A DNA stretch of 64,000 nucleotides from Methyloligella sp. (GCA_021604645.1 BQJJ01000004.1:186001-250000); one strand, 5' to 3'; shown: positions 7,620 to 16,980, counted from the stretch's first letter. Notes: generated from the sequence alone by a model not told the origin. Numbers and translations: made by a program.

Positions 7620-8804
7620 ATGTCGGATGATCAAGACATTGTAATTGCTAGTGCTGTTCGAACAGCTGTTGGCTCATTTAATGGTAGTTTAGCCAGTGTT
7701 TCTGCGCATGAGCTTGGACAAACAGTAATTTCAGAAGCGATCTCTCGAGCTGATGTTGCTCCTGGGGATGTGAGTGAAGTTATTTTGGGTCAAGTATTGA
7801 CTGCTGGACAGGGACAAAACCCTGCTCGCCAAGCGTCTGTTGCTGCTGGATTGCCTCATGAAACTCCTGCTGTGACCATTAATCAGGTTTGTGGTTCAGG
7901 TCTTAGAACTGTAGCACTTGGCATGCAATCCATCAAAAATGGTGACGCGAAAATCGTTGTTGCGGGTGGCCAAGAATCTATGAGCCAGTCTGCGCATGTG
8001 GCGCATTTGAGAAATGGCACCAAAATGGGCAACATGGAAATGATTGATTCCATGATCAAGGATGGCTTATGGGATGCTTTTAATGGCTATCACATGGGTA
8101 CTACTGCTGAGAATGTAGCTAAAGAATTTCAAATTGACCGTCAAACTCAAGATGAATTTGCTCTAGCCTCTCAAAATAAAGCTGAAGCCGCACGTTCTGC
8201 TGGTAAATTTAAAGATGAAATCGTACCAGTGACGGTTAAAACACGCAAAGCTGAAGTTGTTTTTGACCAGGATGAATATATCCGTGAAGGTGCGGTTATT
8301 GAAAATATGTCTAAGCTTCGCCCTGCTTTTGATCGTGAAGGTACTGTGACGGCTGGTAATGCATCTGGTATCAATGATGGTGCAGCGGCTCTTGTGCTTA
8401 TGACAGCAGCTGAAGCTAAGTCACGCGGCATTGAGCCTTTGGCTCGTATTGTTTCGTTTGGACAAGCTGGTGTTGACCCAGCTGTAATGGGAACAGGCCC
8501 AATTCCGGCATCTAAAGTGGCTTTGGAGAAAGCTGGCTGGACTATTGATGACCTTGATGTGATTGAAGCTAACGAAGCTTTTGCAGCGCAAGCGATTGCT
8601 GTGAATAAAGGTCTTGGCTGGGATACGTCTAAAGTGAATGTAAATGGTGGTGCTATTGCTATTGGTCACCCGATTGGTGCTTCTGGTGCACGTGTTCTTG
8701 TGAGCTTGTTGCATGAAATGAAGCGTCGTGGCAGTGCCAAAGGTTTGGCAACACTTTGTATCGGTGGTGGTATGGGTGTAGCTCTTTGTGTTGAGCGTGC
8801 TTAA
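7620..8804 (+). CDS. phaA: Acetyl-CoA C-acetyltransferase (beta-ketothiolase)
   Basis: A 394-residue biosynthetic thiolase that condenses two acetyl-CoA to acetoacetyl-CoA, the first step of polyhydroxybutyrate synthesis (reversible, so also usable in ketone-body or fatty-acid breakdown). The active-site residues are visible: nucleophile C91 in [10 protein letters not shown]350 in GHPIGASG, and C380 in CIGGGMG. An AGGAGG Shine-Dalgarno lies about 13 bp before the ATG. phaB follows after 47 bp on the same strand with one shared terminator, giving a phaAB operon. No PHA synthase is in the window. Confidence 0.96.
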   Translation: MSDDQDIVIASAVRTAVGSFNGSLASVSAHELGQTVISEAISRADVAPGDVSEVILGQVLTAGQGQNPARQASVAAGLPHETPAVTINQVCGSGLRTVALGMQSIKNGDAKIVVAGGQESMSQSAHVAHLRNGTKMGNMEMIDSMIKDGLWDAFNGYHMGTTAENVAKEFQIDRQTQDEFALASQNKAEAARSAGKFKDEIVPVTVKTRKAEVVFDQDEYIREGAVIENMSKLRPAFDREGTVTAGNASGINDGAAALVLMTAAEAKSRGIEPLARIVSFGQAGVDPAVMGTGPIPASKVALEKAGWTIDDLDVIEANEAFAAQAIAVNKGLGWDTSKVNVNGGAIAIGHPIGASGARVLVSLLHEMKRRGSAKGLATLCIGGGMGVALCVERA

Positions 8805-8851
8805 TTTACAAAAACTGAAATAAAAATATTAAAAAATTTAGGAGAAAACAT

Positions 8852-9577
8852 ATGGCACGTGTAGCTGTTGTAACTGGTGGAACCCGGGGTATTGGTCGGG
8901 CTATTTCTGAAACATTGAAAGCTAAAGGCTATCAAGTTGCGGCCAACTATGGTGGTAATGATGATGCGGCTAATCAATTTCAAACTGAAACTGGTATTCC
9001 TGTATTCAAATTTGATGTGGGCTCATTTGAGGGCTGTACTGAAGGTTTGGCTGCTATTGAAGAAAAGCTAGGGCCTGTTGATGTGATTGTGAACAATGCT
9101 GGTATTACAAGAGACTCTATGCTTCACAAGATGTCTCAAGAGCAATGGGAAGATGTGATCCGTGTTGATTTAACATCTTTGTTTAACATGACACGCCCTG
9201 TGATTAATGGCATGCGTGAACGTGGCTTTGGTCGTATTGTTTCAATCTCTTCAATCAATGGTCAAAAAGGTCAGATGGGTCAATCAAACTATTCAGCTGC
9301 TAAAGCTGGCTTGATTGGTTTTTCTAAAGCTTTGGCTCAAGAAAATGCTCGTAAAGGCATCACGGTTAATGTTGTGGCACCTGGTTATGTTGATACTGAA
9401 ATGGTAGCGGCTGTTCCTGAAAAAGTGTTGGAGAGCATCATTGCGCAAATCCCTGTTGGTCGTCTTGGTAAGGCTGAAGAGATTGCTGATTGCGTGGCAT
9501 TCTTAGCTGATGATAACACTGGCTTTATTACTGGTGCGACGATTACAGCGAATGGTGGACAATACTTCACTTCATAA
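8852..9577 (+). CDS. phaB: Acetoacetyl-CoA reductase
   Basis: A 241-residue short-chain dehydrogenase, the standard PhaB length. It reduces acetoacetyl-CoA to (R)-3-hydroxybutyryl-CoA, probably with NADPH. The cofactor motif is TGGTRGIG (8-15), NNAG is at 81-84, and the catalytic residues are S133/S134, Y147 and K151 (YSAAK). Assignment as PhaB rather than FabG rests on the adjacent phaA and on sequence feel; FabG is the main alternative. TTTAGGAGAAAACAT supplies a good ribosome site. Confidence 0.94.
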   Translation: MARVAVVTGGTRGIGRAISETLKAKGYQVAANYGGNDDAANQFQTETGIPVFKFDVGSFEGCTEGLAAIEEKLGPVDVIVNNAGITRDSMLHKMSQEQWEDVIRVDLTSLFNMTRPVINGMRERGFGRIVSISSINGQKGQMGQSNYSAAKAGLIGFSKALAQENARKGITVNVVAPGYVDTEMVAAVPEKVLESIIAQIPVGRLGKAEEIADCVAFLADDNTGFITGATITANGGQYFTS

Positions 9578-9631
9578 ACTGAATTTATTTTTGATAAGTT
9601 GAATTTTTTTGATTTATCATTCTGAAATAAA

Positions 9632-9667
9632 AAAACATAGGTGATTAATTTCACCTATGTTTTTTTA
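9632..9667 (+). terminator. Rho-independent terminator of phaAB
   Basis: A perfect 10-bp stem ACATAGGTGA/TCACCTATGT (9635-9644, 9651-9660), TTAATT loop, A-run before and a T-run of about 8 after. It lies 58 bp beyond the phaB stop and 52 bp before the convergent NYN gene stop, so it can act on both strands. Confidence 0.92.
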
Positions 9668-9718
9668 TGTTTGGAATTTGAGAATTTATGATTGAGTTTG
9701 AGGTTTAACCAACCAAGC

Positions 9719-11461
9719 CTAGCCATCAGAACCGAGGCGGAACATTCTTGGCAGTTCTTTTTCCATATGCTCATGGCTTTCATGATGTTCTTGAGAGACA
9801 TGATTTGGATTTAATGGATCAATATAAGGATGGCGCAATTGCTGGGCTGGTTCCATGTGGGCTTCATGCTCGCTATTTGGGAGCAACCAGGTCTCTTGGC
9901 TTTGGTGACTGATTTGCTCTGGCTCAGCGTAATTTTGATGATGAGCCAGGCTTTTTGTATTTCCAGTGAACCAAGCAGACACAAGCTCAAACTCTTCTTG
10001 GGTCAAATGTAGACCGTTTGCACGGCATCTTGCGATAATCGCATTTAAAAAGCGTTCAGCAAAAAGAGGAGGGCTAATTCCTTTTTCGAACCATGGGTCT
10101 GCTTCAGAGATAATGTCGAGAACAAATTGAGCATCTTCTGGTGTTAGATCTACAGCTTCAACTTTTGCCCTGCTTGAGATGTTATAGGCTGTTTGTCTGC
10201 CCTTAAGACCAACTTCGCTTAGCTCATCTGTGATGACTTCAAACATAATCTGATATTCACTTGGCGCTAAGGCTGGCACGTGTGTGTATTCATGAACACG
10301 GCTTATTGTGTCTCTGATTGACTGATTATTTTCTAATATCTTATTGGCTTCTTGCTGACGTGCTGGAATAGAATATGTGTTTTGGTCTATTTCGCCATGA
10401 TCTGGTTCAGCGTAGTAATCTCTTGCAGGTGGCGTGTGGTAGTTATGTTCTGTAAGTTGTGAGACTGTTTCAGTTTCTGAAGCGGGAGCTTCTGTTGTCG
10501 TTCTCGGTGCTTTATGACGGCTTTCATCAACCACATAATAGGGTTGGTTGGTTGTGACGCGCATGGTCTCTGGCAAGTTGTTTTGTAAAAAGTTTAAAAA
10601 ACTACCGTAGCCTGCCCAATTTGAGCCAACTGTTTTTTCATGGCCAATAGTTCGCTGTGCTTTATCAGCTAAAAATGAGAGTGCTACTGGAGCACTTGAA
10701 TTAGAGACAGCTCTTTCGATTTCATTTGTGATTTGAGTGCGAATGTCTGAAAGGGCTGGGGCGTTTGAACTTGTGTTATTGGCACCAGAAATTTCCAGGC
10801 CTGTTTTATCAGGTTCTGGTAATAAATTTTTGTTTTTGCGTTCGAGTTTTTTATTACTGCTGGCTTCTTGCTTTGCAAATTTTTGCATGCGGTTGAGCAG
10901 GTCTTGTTCGCGAACTTGAGCATCGCACAAGGCTACATATGGCACAGCAGTGTTTTCATTGACGTAAATAGTTGTATTGCGTGCATGGGTGCGAAGTCTT
11001 TGCAAAATAGGGGCAAAGTCAGCATCACCAGATAGAATCATAAATTCGTCGAAATGGGTTTTGTGATCCAGGAAATCTTGAATATCCATGACCATGCGGA
11101 TATCGGACGAATTTTTTAATTGTGATGTTAATGGAGGGCAATCAACGATGTCAAAGCCAGCGCGAAGAAAATGATGACGCACAAATGGAAATGAGCCAAT
11201 GTCTGTGCTTTGGTCACTGCTGTTTCGGCGCGGCACTGGGTTGCCATAACAACGGCACATCACCAAACGGCGCTCAATTTTAGCACCACTGTTACTTGTC
11301 TCGGTGATCAACTCACCAGTTTCCAATTGGCGTAACCAATGAATGACGCTTTTTGGGAATTGTTTAGCCGCAAGCTCATCCTGCCGTCTGAGAGACAGGT
11401 AGATATTGTCGTAATCAACAAAGACCGCGCAGAGACGTGTCTCAGCTGGCAACTTTTTCAT
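9719..11461 (-). CDS. NYN-domain (PIN-like nuclease fold) protein with OST-HTH/LOTUS domain
   Basis: About 580 residues. The N-terminus (AVFVDYDNIYLSL) starts an NYN domain, a PIN-like RNase fold; the acidic residues continue in SSDIRMVMDIQDFL and MILSGDADFAPIL. Around residue 240-320 a LOTUS/OST-HTH-like segment (ITNEIERAVSNS through NWAGYGSFLNFL to YYVVDES) suggests RNA binding. The rest is hydrophilic, with a second helical region about 385-480 and a His/Glu-rich tail. The predicted role is a cytoplasmic RNA-processing or RNA-decay factor. The start at 11461 is chosen because GGGGGAA precedes it by about 7 bp; an in-frame upstream ATG at 11524 lacks a ribosome site. Upstream 11462-11759 shows no other gene or repeat. 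Confidence 0.8.
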   Translation of the reverse strand: MKKLPAETRLCAVFVDYDNIYLSLRRQDELAAKQFPKSVIHWLRQLETGELITETSNSGAKIERRLVMCRCYGNPVPRRNSSDQSTDIGSFPFVRHHFLRAGFDIVDCPPLTSQLKNSSDIRMVMDIQDFLDHKTHFDEFMILSGDADFAPILQRLRTHARNTTIYVNENTAVPYVALCDAQVREQDLLNRMQKFAKQEASSNKKLERKNKNLLPEPDKTGLEISGANNTSSNAPALSDIRTQITNEIERAVSNSSAPVALSFLADKAQRTIGHEKTVGSNWAGYGSFLNFLQNNLPETMRVTTNQPYYVVDESRHKAPRTTTEAPASETETVSQLTEHNYHTPPARDYYAEPDHGEIDQNTYSIPARQQEANKILENNQSIRDTISRVHEYTHVPALAPSEYQIMFEVITDELSEVGLKGRQTAYNISSRAKVEAVDLTPEDAQFVLDIISEADPWFEKGISPPLFAERFLNAIIARCRANGLHLTQEEFELVSAWFTGNTKSLAHHQNYAEPEQISHQSQETWLLPNSEHEAHMEPAQQLRHPYIDPLNPNHVSQEHHESHEHMEKELPRMFRLGSDG

Positions 11462-11759
11462 TTTCAATTCCCCCACTGAAATTGTGCATGTCAAAAGGCC
11501 ACCCTTTTGACACGTCTTCGCCATATTAGGAGATGCGCCATTGTGAACTCAATAGAAGTTGGGGGATTGGATGGGGAGATGCACAGTTTTCGGACTAATT
11601 CGTATGTTGTTTCTCGAAATTGCGACACATATGTTACTAAATTGATGAGAGTGCTTAGAAAATCATAGCTAAAAGACGTGATTTTGGCCTCAAAAAACGA
11701 ATCACTTTGGCATGATTTTTTGCAAGAATGCCTGTTGACAATTGAGTGTGTTTGACGGG

Positions 11760-12539
11760 TTAGCTTGATTCGTTTTTGTTTGTTGTTTGCGGCGCCAAGC
11801 GGTTTAGTTCATTCGTGATATGTTCGGCAAGTTTGCTGTTATTTTTTAAATCTTCTTTCTCACCTTCTGAGCTTATTTCATTGTTGTTCCAGTGATTTTT
11901 CATGATCAGCTCATTTAAGTTTAGCCGTTTGCGCCAGCCCTTTCGTGAAAGGTCTGGTTCTTGATGAAATGTGCTGACATGGCCTACGGTTAAATAAGCT
12001 ATGAGATGGATCTCTTCTGGGATACCAAGGAGTTCTTTCACTTCTTTTTCATGGAAAATACTAACCCAACCAACGCCAATATTCTCAGCCCGTGCGGCGA
12101 GCCAAAAGTTTTGAACAGCGCATACAGTTGAATATAAATCCATGTCGCTCATGTGGGTTCGTCCTAGAACAACGGGACCAGCTCTGTTCCTGTCACAGGT
12201 GATACAAACATGGAGCGGTGAGGTTAAGAGGCCTTCTAATTTTAAAGATTGATAAAGGCTTTGTTTTTCCTCTTCAAACATTGAGGCGGCTTCTTCATTC
12301 GCCTTTACAAAGAGAGCATGGATGTTTTCCTGGACTTTTTCATCATCGATGAGAAGGAAGTTCCAGGGTTGCATGAAACCAACAGACGGTGCGTGGTGAG
12401 CTGCGATGAGGAGCCTAGCCAAGATAGAATCATCAATAGGATCACTTTTAAATTCACCTCTGACATCTCTACGGTTGAAGATTATATCGTAGAGTGTGTC
12501 TCTTGCAGTTTGGGTGAAAAGTTTGTTGTCTTGGCTCAT
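11760..12539 (-). CDS. bluB: 5,6-dimethylbenzimidazole synthase
   Basis: About 259 residues. BluB is a flavin-destructase of the nitroreductase fold that converts FMNH2 and O2 to 5,6-dimethylbenzimidazole, the lower ligand of cobalamin. The family signature is seen: IIFNRRDVRGEF, LLIAAHHAPSVGFMQPWNF, and GRTHMSDMDLYSTVCAVQNFWLAARAENIGVGWVS. The ATG at 12539 fits the family N-terminus; the longer frame up to 12599 would run through a family B repeat and is unlikely. The C-terminus has about 30 extra polar residues. It fits with the window's PduO adenosyltransferase and riboswitch-controlled CbiM, although these are unlinked. Confidence 0.92.
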   Translation of the reverse strand: MSQDNKLFTQTARDTLYDIIFNRRDVRGEFKSDPIDDSILARLLIAAHHAPSVGFMQPWNFLLIDDEKVQENIHALFVKANEEAASMFEEEKQSLYQSLKLEGLLTSPLHVCITCDRNRAGPVVLGRTHMSDMDLYSTVCAVQNFWLAARAENIGVGWVSIFHEKEVKELLGIPEEIHLIAYLTVGHVSTFHQEPDLSRKGWRKRLNLNELIMKNHWNNNEISSEGEKEDLKNNSKLAEHITNELNRLAPQTTNKNESS

Positions 12540-12556
12540 GTTGTTCTTTTTTGTTT

Positions 12557-12585
12557 GTGCTTCAGTTGCCCACCAGCAACCGCAC
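12557..12585 (+). repeat. Family B hairpin
   Basis: Textbook copy: outer GTGC/GCAC, linker TTCA, inner GTTGC/GCAAC, loop CCACCA. It lies only 17 bp upstream of the bluB start codon, on the opposite strand, inside the probable bluB leader, and 5 bp before repeat A3. Confidence 0.8.
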
Positions 12586-12590
12586 TTGTT

Positions 12591-12763
12591 TTCTCTCACG
12601 GCTATTTCAAAACGCTGTCGTGTTTGAGCCTCCGAGGGGCGGCATTTCTTACGATCAGCTTGTCCGTGCTTGCTAAGCTCCGCTCGGGCTGATCTTGTGC
12701 GCCGGGCTGCGCTGGCACTTCGCCATGTCCCTCAGCCCTAAAAACGGCTGAGCTCCTTCTTTG
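12591..12763 (+). repeat. Family A structured repeat, long copy A3
   Basis: Starts TTCTCTCACGGCTATTTC and ends GCTCCTTCTTTG. The conserved linker CCTCCGAGGGGCGG is at about 12630-12643. Hairpins include CAAA..CG/CGTGTTTG (imperfect), a long-range GATCAGC/GCTGATC stem (12653-12659, 12688-12694) enclosing AGCTT/AAGCT, TGGC/GCCA, and CTCAGCC/GGCTGAG (12731-12752). At about 170 bp it is the largest copy. The remaining gap to 12932 carries two decayed B-like sequences (near 12791-12825 and 12848-12880) and no gene. Confidence 0.7.
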
Positions 12764-12932
12764 TATAGCTCGTATTTTGTTTTCTTTTACTACAATTGCT
12801 TGTTAGTTGCCTAATAACAACCGGATTAAGGCGTCACACCTTCTTCGTGCCATAGTCTACTCTTGCTTCAGTTACTTACTTAGCAGCGAAATGTTTTAGC
12901 CTATGAGTATCTGTTGTTATTTTTCATCATTA

Positions 12933-13700
12933 TTACTCGTTGTTTTTTCTGTTGCGTATTTCTGTGAACACTTCTTCATCTGTTGCATTTGCGAGGTTTA
13001 GGTTTTCTCGTAGTTCTGGGCTTGAGGCCCTTAAGAATGGATTGGTGAGCAATTCTTTCTCAATGGTTGTTGGTATGGTTGGTTGGTTTTTTGACCTTGC
13101 GGCTCTGATTTCTAAAATTCTTGTTTGTAGGTCAATATTGTTTGGCTCATATTTACATGCAAACTCAGCGTTTGAAAGCGTATATTCATGTCCGCAATAG
13201 ACTTTAGTCTTTTTAGGTAGGGGCATTAATTTTGAAAGTGAGTGCCACATTTGAGCTGGGGTGCCTTCAAATAGGCGGCCGCAACCAAGTGCAAATAAAG
13301 TGTCACCTGTGAAGATGATGTTATCTTCTTTAAAATGATAACAAACGTGGCCTAATGTGTGGCCAGGGGTTTCTAGAATATCAATCTCTCTACCCGACCA
13401 GGTGAGGGGGGTGCCTTCTTTAACAAGCTCATCGAGCCCCGGGATTTGAAGTTTTTCAGCTTCTGGCCCGTAGGTTTTAGCGCCTGTGATTTCTTTTATC
13501 TGGTCTATGCCTGCGATATGATCTTTGTGGTGATGAGTGATTAAAAGCGTATCTAGGGACCAATTGCGCTCAGAAAGGGCAGATAGTATTGGTCGGGCTT
13601 CTGGGGCGTCAATGCAGATTGTTTTATTTGTTTTGTCATCATGAAGAAGGACAGCGTAGTTATCTGTATAGCAGGGGACTAGGATGGTCTCTAAGCTCAT
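12933..13700 (-). CDS. gloB: Hydroxyacylglutathione hydrolase (glyoxalase II)
   Basis: About 255 residues, the usual length. It hydrolyses S-lactoylglutathione in methylglyoxal detoxification. The metallo-beta-lactamase motif THHHKDH (55-61) binds the two metals; ETPGHTLGHVCY, FTGDTLFALGCGR and VYCGHEYT complete the metal and glutathione sites; the C-terminal NPFLR is typical. The ATG at 13700 gives the family start (MSLETILVPCYTDNYAVLL); an upstream TTG at 13715 is less likely. It is divergent from a methyltransferase gene, an arrangement I recall from other Rhizobiales. Confidence 0.95.
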   Translation of the reverse strand: MSLETILVPCYTDNYAVLLHDDKTNKTICIDAPEARPILSALSERNWSLDTLLITHHHKDHIAGIDQIKEITGAKTYGPEAEKLQIPGLDELVKEGTPLTWSGREIDILETPGHTLGHVCYHFKEDNIIFTGDTLFALGCGRLFEGTPAQMWHSLSKLMPLPKKTKVYCGHEYTLSNAEFACKYEPNNIDLQTRILEIRAARSKNQPTIPTTIEKELLTNPFLRASSPELRENLNLANATDEEVFTEIRNRKNNE

Positions 13701-13962
13701 AGCGGGGTCTTTCAAATTTTTTTATTGGCGCATCGGTTTGTTCGTGCATTTCTTTGGCACTTTTTATTTTGGGTAGTTTAGATCTTATCGTTATATTTGT
13801 CATGTTTGGTGTTATTACAATAAGGCTCATTTCAGTTTTCTGGGGTAAATGATCATTTACTATCCACAAAATTTATTGTGTTTCGAGATGCGCTAAGTGT
13901 TATTGTTTTTCAAGTGTTTATAAAGCGTCCTTAAACTTGTAGTTATATATGGTTATGGCCCA

Positions 13963-14691
13963 ATGCATCTAGATGTTGTTGAAATTCGTGATTTTTATGC
14001 CAGCGCCCTTGGTTTGCGGGTACGCCAGCAAATAACGCAAAAAATAAAAGATCATTGGCCAAGTGGGTCTCAGCTCAATTTAGCTGGTGTTGGGTACCCG
14101 TCTCCCTATTTGAGACCTTATTTAACAAGTTCATATCAAGTGGGCGCTTTTAGTCCTGCTGGACAGGGGGGGCTCATTTGGCCAGCTGAGGGACCTCTTC
14201 GTTCGGTGATGATTGACGAAGATATGTTTCCGGTTGCTGATGAGTGTTATGACCGGGTGATAGAAATTCACGGGCTTGAATTTTTTTCAGATGTGGAAAT
14301 GCATTTAAAAGAAGTGTGGCGCATTATGAAACCGGAAGGACGGCTTCTTCTCATTGTGCCTAATCGCTCTGGATTATGGGCGCGGGTTGATACCACTCCA
14401 TTTGGCCATGGGCAACCGTTTAGCCGGGGGCAATTGCGGGATCTTCTTATTCGTTCTTGGTTTCGCCCCCTTACTATTGAACCGCTTGTTCACTTTGCTC
14501 CCTTTGATACGAAATTGAAATTGGCAACGAGCCCGGCGATTGAACGTATTGGCGCTAAAGTTTGGCCGCGATTTTCTGGGATGTTTATGGTTGATGCCAT
14601 TAAGGAGGTGGCCCAACCAATTCGTCCGAAGGGCATTAAGGTCAGCCGAATGAAAACAGCGCCTATGCAAGTGCGACCTCTTCCGGCTTAA
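13963..14691 (+). CDS. Class I SAM-dependent methyltransferase-like protein
   Basis: A 242-residue protein resembling the methyltransferase type-11 family that lies beside gloB in many alphaproteobacteria. LNLAGVGYPSPYLRPY stands at the SAM-binding motif I position (the GxGxG is imperfect). YDRVIEIHGLEFFSDVE, then LKEVWRIMKPEGRLLLIVPN, form motifs II/III. The substrate is unknown. No clear ribosome site is seen before the ATG at 13963. The ChaC gene follows closely on the same strand, so the two are probably co-transcribed. Confidence 0.8.
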   Translation: MHLDVVEIRDFYASALGLRVRQQITQKIKDHWPSGSQLNLAGVGYPSPYLRPYLTSSYQVGAFSPAGQGGLIWPAEGPLRSVMIDEDMFPVADECYDRVIEIHGLEFFSDVEMHLKEVWRIMKPEGRLLLIVPNRSGLWARVDTTPFGHGQPFSRGQLRDLLIRSWFRPLTIEPLVHFAPFDTKLKLATSPAIERIGAKVWPRFSGMFMVDAIKEVAQPIRPKGIKVSRMKTAPMQVRPLPA

Positions 14692-14719
14692 GACTTGAAT
14701 TTTGAATGAAAGCGAATTT

Positions 14720-15334
14720 ATGAAAATCAGTTTAGAGGTTGGTAAAGCCAGAGAGTTAGATGATAGCTTGGTATCTTCTGGTCAAGGACTTTCTTCCAAT
14801 CAAGGATTGTGGGTTTTTGGTTATGGCTCTCTTATGTGGCGGCCTGAATTTTCTTATGAGTACCGGGTAAAGGGGCGATGCGCTGGGTTGCAGCGTTCGT
14901 TTTGTGTGCGCTCTGTTCATCATCGGGGGTCTTATGCTCAACCCGGTTTGGTTCTTGGACTTGATCGGGGAGGGGCTTGTGACGGGGTGTTGTTTTATGT
15001 GCCTCGACCGCAAGCTTTACAAACACTGACTTATTTGCGCAAGCGAGAGCAAGTGACACGGGTTTACAAAGAGCTTTATATGCCTGTTGAGTTGCTAGAT
15101 GGTAGTGGCCGAGTTTGTAGAGCTTTATGTTATGTGGCTGACCGAGGACATAAGCAATATATTGGTTCGCTATCGGTTCAGAGAAAAGCTGATATTATTA
15201 AGCGGTGTGTTGGTCGATCTGGTAAGAATATTGATTATTTTCTCTCAACTTTGCGCCATATGGATGAGCTTGGGTTTTATGATGCAGAGCTTAAGCGGAT
15301 CTTGGCGCTGACGGGTTGTGCTTATAGATTGTAG
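14720..15334 (+). CDS. chaC: Gamma-glutamylcyclotransferase, ChaC family
   Basis: About 204 residues. ChaC-type enzymes cleave glutathione to 5-oxoproline and Cys-Gly. The substrate loop WVFGYGSLMW is at 31-40, followed by RVKGRCAGLQRSFCVRSVHHRGS and CDGVLFYVP; an acidic residue in LRKREQV stands where the catalytic Glu of the family is expected. The start is uncertain: ATG at 14720 is preferred, while an in-frame TTG at 14702 would add six residues. It lies close behind the methyltransferase gene and near gloB, which fits a glutathione theme. Confidence 0.9.
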   Translation: MKISLEVGKARELDDSLVSSGQGLSSNQGLWVFGYGSLMWRPEFSYEYRVKGRCAGLQRSFCVRSVHHRGSYAQPGLVLGLDRGGACDGVLFYVPRPQALQTLTYLRKREQVTRVYKELYMPVELLDGSGRVCRALCYVADRGHKQYIGSLSVQRKADIIKRCVGRSGKNIDYFLSTLRHMDELGFYDAELKRILALTGCAYRL

Positions 15335-15348
15335 GGGATAGAACCAGC

Positions 15349-15472
15349 ATTACGAAGAAGGAGTGACGCTTCTTCGGTGTCATGACTGGCGAACCGCAAA
15401 CGAAGTTCGGTGCCTAGCGCGGTTGCTAGTGGGAACTGAAGCGCCTCTAAAAAACAATAGCCGTGAGAGAGA
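15349..15472 (-). repeat. Family A structured repeat, copy A5 (contains a family B unit)
   Basis: Read on the minus strand it begins CTCTCTCACGGCTATTG, about 14 bp after the stop of the next minus-strand gene, and ends CTCCTTCTTCG. The first hairpin position is occupied by a family B unit (15417-15444; outer GCGC/GCGC, inner GTT/AAC). CGAAC/GTTCG and CGAAGAAG/CTTCTTCG stems follow. It is the only minus-strand copy in the window and keeps the sense, 3'-of-gene placement. Confidence 0.7.
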
Positions 15473-15485
15473 AAGACCAAGCACT

Positions 15486-15926
15486 CTAATGCTTTGGGCT
15501 TTGGCCGTTGATTGATTGGCAGCCTAATAAATCCAAGCGGACCATATTACGTTCGTGGTCATTTTTCGTCATCACATTTACATGGATTTCGTTAGCGCCA
15601 AATTTGGCAGCGCTTTGACGAAGGAACGCTAGGTTTAATGAATTTGCATTTGCAGTTGTTTGGCCAATTGAAAGGGCTGTGCACTCATCATTTTCATCAC
15701 GTCTCACCAAAACATAATTTGCTTTTGGTAATTCTGGGCAGGTAAAAAGAGAATAAACACTGTGGATGTATCTCTTTCCTGAAGCACCTTGCCAAAAATG
15801 GAAAGCATTTTCTAACTCGGCGTCATTTGAAATATGAAGTGGTTCGTTTAAGTTAATTTGCTCAACGATTTGTTGAGAAGAAGATTTACGCATGTTACCC
15901 GACTTACACTGTACATTTACTAACAT
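15486..15926 (-). CDS. Conserved protein of unknown function
   Basis: About 146 residues. I do not recognise a named domain. The body (AFHFWQGASGKRYIHSVYSLFTCPELP, then NYVLVRRDE, then GANEIHVNVMT) looks like a soluble globular protein, and similar alphaproteobacterial hypotheticals with FWQGASGKRYIH come to mind. There is no signal peptide or membrane segment. The ATG at 15926 is chosen because GGGAGG precedes it by 7 bp. A family A repeat lies in its 3' region. Gap 15942-16112 holds no gene. Confidence 0.75.
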   Translation of the reverse strand: MLVNVQCKSGNMRKSSSQQIVEQINLNEPLHISNDAELENAFHFWQGASGKRYIHSVYSLFTCPELPKANYVLVRRDENDECTALSIGQTTANANSLNLAFLRQSAAKFGANEIHVNVMTKNDHERNMVRLDLLGCQSINGQSPKH

Positions 15927-16112
15927 AATTCTGCCTCCCAAATTTCTTTAGCTAATCTAGCTCTCTATTTAAACGAATATAGAGGCAAGACTTGCCGAAA
16001 AAAGGGCTGACTTATGGCCTTCTTGGGGCCATTGATAACATTATTGTTAAGACTTAAGGGTTAAGAGGAGGTAAGCGGAATGATTTTTTAGGAAAAAAAT
16101 ATCGTTTTATTT

Positions 16113-16850
16113 TTAAATCTTTGAATTTAAATGACTTTCTTTTTCATCTTCACCTTCTTTTTGGAGCTCGTTGCATTTTTCTTCAATGGTGTTGATGAGG
16201 GTTTCTTTGAAGATTTTTCTCTCTAAACCAGGTGGAATGGGGGGGAGAAATTCAATAATTATGGTGCCTTTGTAGAGTTTTTTCTCATTTCTTGGCCAAA
16301 ATACGCCTGAATTAAGAGCAACTGGGACACAAGGGATATTCAAACTTTCATAAAGTTTAATGACGCCTGGTTTGTAATTTGGCTCTGCTCCAGGGACTTG
16401 TCGTGTGCCTTCAGGGAAGATGATGATTTCTCGATTATCTTGTTTGCGGGTTTCAGCTTCACGGAGCATTTCTTTTAGAGCAATTGCTGCACGTTCCCGG
16501 CGAATGGGGATCATTTTAAATTTGCGAGAAAACCAGCCATAAAAGGGTATGGCCATGAGCTCTTCTTTCATGATGAGAGCCGGGTCTTTTAATATTGTTG
16601 GAAGGGCAAATGTTTCCCATGGGGCTTGGTGCTTGGCGGCAATGAGGACAGGATTGTCAGGTAAGTTTTTAAGGCCGCGAACTTCTATTTTTGTTCCAAC
16701 TGTTAATTCCAACCACCATAAGACAAACTTCCCATGCAAGGCGAGTCCGGCCATGGCCCAGGATCTTTTGCCAAATAAAAGAGGAGAACCAATGACAAGA
16801 ATAAGTGCTGAGCCGATATAAAAGCCGATTTTAAAGATTAGCGAACGCAC
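16113..16850 (-). CDS. plsC: 1-acyl-sn-glycerol-3-phosphate acyltransferase (PlsC family)
   Basis: A 245-residue membrane-associated acyltransferase making phosphatidic acid from lysophosphatidate. The N-terminal hydrophobic segment is about 8-25. The catalytic motif is KHQAPWET (H74, with Glu79 in place of the usual Asp of HX4D, a variant I recall from alphaproteobacterial members). FPEGTR is at 145-150 and a Pro-rich PCVPVALNSG follows. It sits downstream of ftsE-ftsX on the same strand, as in related genomes. It could instead be a lipid acyltransferase of different specificity, such as OlsA-like. Confidence 0.88.
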   Translation of the reverse strand: MRSLIFKIGFYIGSALILVIGSPLLFGKRSWAMAGLALHGKFVLWWLELTVGTKIEVRGLKNLPDNPVLIAAKHQAPWETFALPTILKDPALIMKEELMAIPFYGWFSRKFKMIPIRRERAAIALKEMLREAETRKQDNREIIIFPEGTRQVPGAEPNYKPGVIKLYESLNIPCVPVALNSGVFWPRNEKKLYKGTIIIEFLPPIPPGLERKIFKETLINTIEEKCNELQKEGEDEKESHLNSKI

Positions 16851-16865
16851 TAGAGCATCCTTTTT

Positions 16866-16980
16866 TCGATAGATTCATTTGAATGTTCTAGCTTCTTGCT
16901 TTAGCGTTCCTTTATGTGCTTCAGTTGCCCACTAGCAACCGCACTAACCTAAAACCGGTGCCCACTTTAAGGTGAAACGC
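16866..16980 (+). repeat. Composite repeat: family C-like tail, family B hairpin, family C
   Basis: AATGTTCTAG with a downstream CTTTAGCG block, then a perfect family B unit (16916-16944; outer GTGC/GCAC, inner GTTGC/GCAAC, loop CCACTA), then a family C unit (16946-16980: CCTAAAACCGGTGCCCAC followed by TTTAAGGTG). The same order occurs at 2315-2432. Confidence 0.65.
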
